A stretch of DNA of 34,688 bases from an uncultured Bacilli bacterium (GTDB taxonomy: Bacteria; Bacillota_I; Bacilli_A; RF39; UBA660): the NCBI GenBank assembly GCA_947624565.1, contig CANQKX010000014.1:1-34688 (forward strand). The letters run 5' to 3'. The number at the start of each line of letters is the position of its first letter. Positions within the stretch are counted from its first letter, which is position 1. The notes beneath the pieces were generated by a model. That model saw nothing but the letters and a program-made list of their open reading frames with translations, was not told where the DNA came from and made no database searches. The position numbers and the translations under genes were made by a program. This document shows positions 31,515 through 34,688 of the stretch, one piece after another.

Positions 31515-32831
31515 TTACATAGCATGTTTATATTCATCTTCTTCATCTAAATGTTCTTCAACAAGATCTTTATATGTAGATTTTTTTGCCTTTAATTGTT
31601 CAATTTTTGATTCTAATTTTTCTCTTTCTTGTTGTATTTTTTCAATTTTTTCATCTTTACTATTTTGCTTACTTTCTTGTCTTTTAATATTTATATCGAT
31701 TATTTTATCACTTATATTATTTTTTATTTCTTTTGCTTTATTAAATACTGATTGCATAAATCTAATTGTTGCAAGTTTTCCTTTTGCAATTACTGATTTT
31801 GATTTAGAAATTTTTGCAGGTTCTCTTTGAGGTTTTGGTTTTTTCTCATCAACATCAACAGTATAATGTCCATCTTTAGATTTCAAAGATGATGTAATAA
31901 ATTTATCATACATTTCTTCTTTTTCTGACTCTTTTACTTGACCATTTGAATTGATATAATCATATATTTGTTTCATTTCCATAAGTTCAAGTTTTGAAAG
32001 TTTATCTTTCGAAGATAATTCGTTAAATCTATTAATTTCTTTTTCATTTTTTTGATCAATTTGTTCTTCTTTTTGTTGCTGTTTTTGATTTTTAGATAAT
32101 ATATCATTTTCTTTTTCTAATTGATTTTCTAATTGTTCAATATTATTTTGTTCTTTAATAATTTCATCTTTTAAATCTTTTATCATATCATTATAATCAA
32201 ATACTTTTGATGACCATTTTTCAACCAAGTTAAATTCTTCATCTGTTAAAGGTGCTGAATTTATATTAAAAGATAATCTATCTAATGCTTCTTGCCATCC
32301 TTTTGAATATGTAGTATATTTTTCTACTTTTTCTTGATATGATTGTATTTTAGATTTTGAATTTTCAATTTTTGATTGTAAATTTGAAATTATTGAATTT
32401 GAATTATCAATTGATTTTGATAAGTCCATTTTTTTTATATCTATAATTGCATCAGAAAGAGTTCTCCTCATATTAGAAAATATTGGTGAAATATTTTCAT
32501 ATTGAGATACATCTTTTTCTAATTTACTTTGTTCTTTTCTTTTTTCATTTATACTTTTAAATGCTTCCTTACATTCTTCTTTAGAAGAATATGAACTAAC
32601 ATTGCTATTGAAAGTACTTATTGATACTTTAATATCTGTTATTTTATCTTCTATTTCTTCCTTTTTTTCATTTGCTAAAGTTAATACATTATCAATTTCA
32701 TTTTGAATTTTATTTACTGTTTCTAAATCTAAAGATTGTAAGTTTTCAACATTAACATCACTATTTTGTTTTATAATTTTTAATTTATCTTCCAAACTAA
32801 GATTTTCATTTAAAATATCCTCTAATTTCAT
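31515..32831 (-). CDS. Large coiled-coil protein, unknown (438 aa)
   Basis: No family recognised. Coiled coil at about 35-130, 140-180 and 215-275; a short region SSKDKLSKLELMEMKQIYDYI (275-300, abbreviated) may fold; a basic Pro/Lys linker (333-350); a helical segment with KLATIRFMQSVFNKA (about 352-366); and a final coiled coil (385-425) ending in an acidic stretch. No membrane segment. Thirteen bases after the upstream DUF1292-like gene. Fits a filament-like or scaffold protein. Confidence 0.82.
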   Translation of the reverse strand: MKLEDILNENLSLEDKLKIIKQNSDVNVENLQSLDLETVNKIQNEIDNVLTLANEKKEEIEDKITDIKVSISTFNSNVSSYSSKEECKEAFKSINEKRKEQSKLEKDVSQYENISPIFSNMRRTLSDAIIDIKKMDLSKSIDNSNSIISNLQSKIENSKSKIQSYQEKVEKYTTYSKGWQEALDRLSFNINSAPLTDEEFNLVEKWSSKVFDYNDMIKDLKDEIIKEQNNIEQLENQLEKENDILSKNQKQQQKEEQIDQKNEKEINRFNELSSKDKLSKLELMEMKQIYDYINSNGQVKESEKEEMYDKFITSSLKSKDGHYTVDVDEKKPKPQREPAKISKSKSVIAKGKLATIRFMQSVFNKAKEIKNNISDKIIDINIKRQESKQNSKDEKIEKIQQEREKLESKIEQLKAKKSTYKDLVEEHLDEEDEYKHAM

Positions 32832-32844
32832 TATATTTCACCAC

Positions 32845-33120
32845 CTATTCTTTAATTTCTGAATACACATCAGAAAATATTTCGTATGCAAGTTTTTTTT
32901 CATCTTCAGTTCTTATTGGAACTATTTTTTCATAATCATCTCCATCAGGAACAACTCTAGCAGTATATAACTCTTTTTCAGTTTCATCATTATCATTATC
33001 GCCCTTTAAATAAAAATAAACAAAAGTTATTCCTAATTCTCTAGGTGTTAATCTTGTAACTTCTTGAGCAATTTTTTTCTCACCGTCAATAATTATTTCA
33101 AATTCATTATACGAACCCAT
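32845..33120 (-). CDS. Small DUF1292-like protein (91 aa), first of the operon
   Basis: Paralogue of the 93-aa protein at 31212-31493: FEIIIDGEKKIAQEVTRLTP, a strand VYFYLKG, an Asp/Asn loop (41-48), LYTARVVPDGDDYE and the helix TEDEKKLAYEIFSDVYSEI. AGAGGAG precedes the ATG with a promoter upstream. It opens the operon DUF1292-coiled coil-DUF1292-coiled coil. Function unknown. Confidence 0.8.
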   Translation of the reverse strand: MGSYNEFEIIIDGEKKIAQEVTRLTPRELGITFVYFYLKGDNDNDETEKELYTARVVPDGDDYEKIVPIRTEDEKKLAYEIFSDVYSEIKE

Positions 33121-33148
33121 ATCTACACACTCCTCTATTATATATATT

Positions 33149-33177
33149 AATATACCATTTTTTTACATTTTAGTAAA
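33149..33177 (-). promoter_or_regulatory. Promoter of the four-gene operon
   Basis: TTTACT (33172-33177), 17-base spacer, extended -10 TGG-TATATT (33149-33154). Confidence 0.65.
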
Positions 33178-33198
33178 TAACTTTAAGTTAATTTAAAG

Positions 33199-33238
33199 AA
33201 AAAAATAATGCTAATTTAAAATTTTTCTAGCATTATTT
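33199..33238 (-). terminator. Terminator of the capsule kinase/phosphatase genes
   Basis: Eleven-base-pair stem AAATAATGCTA/TAGCATTATTT, 14-base loop, T run. Confidence 0.85.
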
Positions 33239-33918
33239 TCAAATAAATTATTTATTTCTTCATCAGTCAAATATTTTTTTATTTTAGATTTAGCATTTTC
33301 TATAAACGTATAATCCTTTTTGTCATGATGTATATCTGTTGCTAAAAAAGATACTAAATGTTCTTTTAACATTCTTATAATAGTTTTTCTAGCATGTTTA
33401 CCATAATCATCAAGTATACTACCTACATTACATTGAAATAAAACCCCAATATCTTTCAATTCATATATTTTATTGAAATCTTTTTGAAATGACATATATC
33501 TTTCTGGATGAGCAAGTATTACTTTATATCCCATATTAATTAAATCTAAAAATATATCATAATAACTTTCATGTATACCACTCATTGGTAATTCTATTAA
33601 TAAATATTTTGAATCATTTAGTGAACTAATTAAACCCTTTTCTAACAAATCAATTAATTCTTCATCAATATATATCTCATTACCTAAATATAAATTTACT
33701 TTAATATTTTCCTGTTTCAATTTAATTTTCAAATCCTGTAATATAATTGTATTATTAATTTTAGGACTATTATAAGAACTAAAATTAATATAATGTGGTG
33801 TAAGTATAATATCTGTAATTCCTATTTTGCTTAGTTTTTTTATTATACCAACACTTTCTTCTATAGATTTAGAACCATCATCTACAGAATATAATAGATG
33901 TGAATGTATATCAATCAT
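33211..33918 (-). CDS. cpsB: CpsB/YwqE-type PHP-domain protein-tyrosine phosphatase
   Basis: Removes phosphate from the Tyr cluster of the capsule BY-kinase. 235 aa. PHP metal-binding motifs are DIHSH (3-7), TPHY (40-43), LGNEIYID, LAHPERY and ATDIHHD, all intact. Its ATG overlaps the kinase stop by one base (TAATG), so the two are translationally coupled. It ends the operon with a strong terminator; no glycosyltransferase follows, so either the polysaccharide genes lie upstream beyond the right edge or are elsewhere. Confidence 0.94.
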   Translation of the reverse strand: MIDIHSHLLYSVDDGSKSIEESVGIIKKLSKIGITDIILTPHYINFSSYNSPKINNTIILQDLKIKLKQENIKVNLYLGNEIYIDEELIDLLEKGLISSLNDSKYLLIELPMSGIHESYYDIFLDLINMGYKVILAHPERYMSFQKDFNKIYELKDIGVLFQCNVGSILDDYGKHARKTIIRMLKEHLVSFLATDIHHDKKDYTFIENAKSKIKKYLTDEEINNLFENNARKILN

Positions 33919-34688
33919 TATTCTTTTTCTCCATAATATCCATAATATCTACCATAAGTACCACTTTTTCTACTAACATTATTTAGTACTGTACCAGCGA
34001 TAGGTGCACCTACTTTTTCAAGTTGTTTTTTAGTATTTTCAAGTACAGTTTTTGGTGTAACTGTTTCAGAACTTACTATTAAAACTTTATCTACTAAAGT
34101 TGACATAATTATTGAATCAGGAAGACCATTACATGGAACTCCATCAAATATTACAATATCAAATTTAGATTTAAGAAGGGCTATTAAATCTTTATTCTTC
34201 TTTGAATTTAAAAGTTCACTTGGATTTGGTGGAACTGTTCCTCTTGTTATTACATATAAATCATTTATACTTGTCTTACTAACATATTGTGTTATATTTT
34301 TCATATCATCTATAAGTAAATTAGACAATCCTTTTGAATTAGATAACTTAAATATCCTATGTTGTCTTCCTTTTCTCATATCACAATCAACTATTAAAAC
34401 TTTTTTACCAGTTTGAACAAAAGATATAGCAAGATTAGCACTTATAAAACTCTTTCCTTCGCCAGGTATAGAACTTGTAATAAGTATTGTCTCTATTTCA
34501 CTATCAACAGATGAAAATTGCAAATTAGTTCTTAAAGTCTTAATACTTTCACTAACAGATGATTTTGGATATTTTTGAACTAATAATTCAACGCTAGAAC
34601 CTTTATTTTTCTTAGCCTCACTTTTAAATACTTTAGCTATCAAAGGCATTCCTATTTCATCTTCTATATTATCAGTTAATTTAATTGA
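33918..34688 (-). CDS. BY-kinase (CpsD/YwqD), apparently fused to a Wzz/CpsC activator; cut by the right edge
   Basis: Bacterial tyrosine autokinase controlling capsule/exopolysaccharide chain length. Counting from an internal Met at 34649: Walker A SSIPGEGKSF (59-68), Walker A' VLIVDCDMR (84-92), Walker B IVIFDGVP (165-172) and a C-terminal Tyr cluster (Y232, Y235, Y236, Y238, Y239). That Met is a poor start: there is no spaced ribosome site, and the frame stays open to the window end, reading SIKLTDNIEDEIG-MPLIAKVFK. This looks like the cytoplasmic end of Wzz/CpsC proteins (I-DEEDIE--LGLPVLG-IP). I therefore annotate a partial gene, with the membrane activator and kinase in one chain. Confidence 0.85.
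   Translation of the reverse strand, partial: SIKLTDNIEDEIGMPLIAKVFKSEAKKNKGSSVELLVQKYPKSSVSESIKTLRTNLQFSSVDSEIETILITSSIPGEGKSFISANLAISFVQTGKKVLIVDCDMRKGRQHRIFKLSNSKGLSNLLIDDMKNITQYVSKTSINDLYVITRGTVPPNPSELLNSKKNKDLIALLKSKFDIVIFDGVPCNGLPDSIIMSTLVDKVLIVSSETVTPKTVLENTKKQLEKVGAPIAGTVLNNVSRKSGTYGRYYGYYGEKE

Noticed and set aside
1-34688. Recoding of TGA as Trp, suspected from the extreme AT content
   Set aside because: Trp is TGG in the genes checked, the 144-codon gene at 21453 ends in TGA immediately before a terminator, and the CotD-like gene also ends in TGA.
1-34688. Insertion sequences, phage genes or tRNA genes
   Set aside because: No transposase, integrase, terminal inverted repeats with target duplication, or tRNA cloverleaf was seen on either strand; the large M26 gene has the same AT-rich codon style as its neighbours.

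Overview
The window is very AT-rich and comes from a spore-forming, Gram-positive bacterium of the Bacilli type. Markers are spoIVA, spoVIF, yunB, an alpha/beta SASP, a CotD-like coat peptide, yutD, ysxC, rnj and the ftsY-ylxM-ffh gene order. TGA is used as a stop (clear case: the 144-codon gene ending at 21453) and Trp is TGG, so this is not a Mycoplasma-type code. Many genes have a GGTGAT ribosome site 3-5 bases before the start. A small-genome, gut-associated lineage of Bacilli is my inference, supported mainly by the giant M26-type protease; no rRNA is present to place it.

Layout. 1-5.2 kb, minus strand: a gene cut by the left edge, a short CotD-like peptide, the SRP set (ffh, ylxM, ftsY), a histone-H1-like Lys/Thr/Ala protein with a C-terminal membrane helix, and a 592-aa coiled-coil protein with recent tandem repeats. 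5.2-9.8 kb: rnj (RNase J) runs from a promoter back-to-back with that of the 592-aa gene and meets pnp and rpsO (minus strand); rpsO has a structured leader that could be an S15 autoregulatory site. 9.8-13.0 kb, plus strand: der, spoVIF (near-perfect SigK promoter) and spoIVA (SigE-like promoter). 13.0-21.2 kb: one 2733-aa surface M26 (IgA1-protease/Zmp type) metallopeptidase with a cohesin-like domain, a membrane hairpin, dockerin EF-hands, four ~210-aa modules and two beta-helix regions flanking the catalytic HExxH. 21.4-25.7 kb, minus strand: an unknown protein, ysxC, nrnA, ackA and a tail-anchored unknown. 25.8-29.0 kb: SASP (SigG promoter), a DUF1292-coiled-coil fusion, yutD, yunB and a second tail-anchored coiled-coil protein. 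29.1-29.7 kb: ferredoxin and HU, convergent. 29.8-33.1 kb: a four-gene operon made of two repeats of the pattern 'small DUF1292-like gene + large coiled-coil gene'. 33.2 kb to the right edge: a capsule/exopolysaccharide regulatory pair, CpsB-type phosphatase and BY-kinase, the kinase apparently fused to its Wzz/CpsC activator.

How it fits together. Three functional groups dominate: core RNA and protein-targeting machinery (ffh/ftsY, rnj, pnp, rpsO, der, ysxC, nrnA); spore formation with compartment-specific promoters visible in the DNA (SigE-like: spoIVA, yunB; SigG: SASP; SigK: spoVIF); and cell-surface functions (M26 protease, capsule kinase/phosphatase). Interleaved is a set of unrecognised cytoplasmic coiled-coil, DUF1292-like and tail-anchored proteins (3.0-5.2 kb and 24.8-33.1 kb) that is the best candidate here for an undescribed system.
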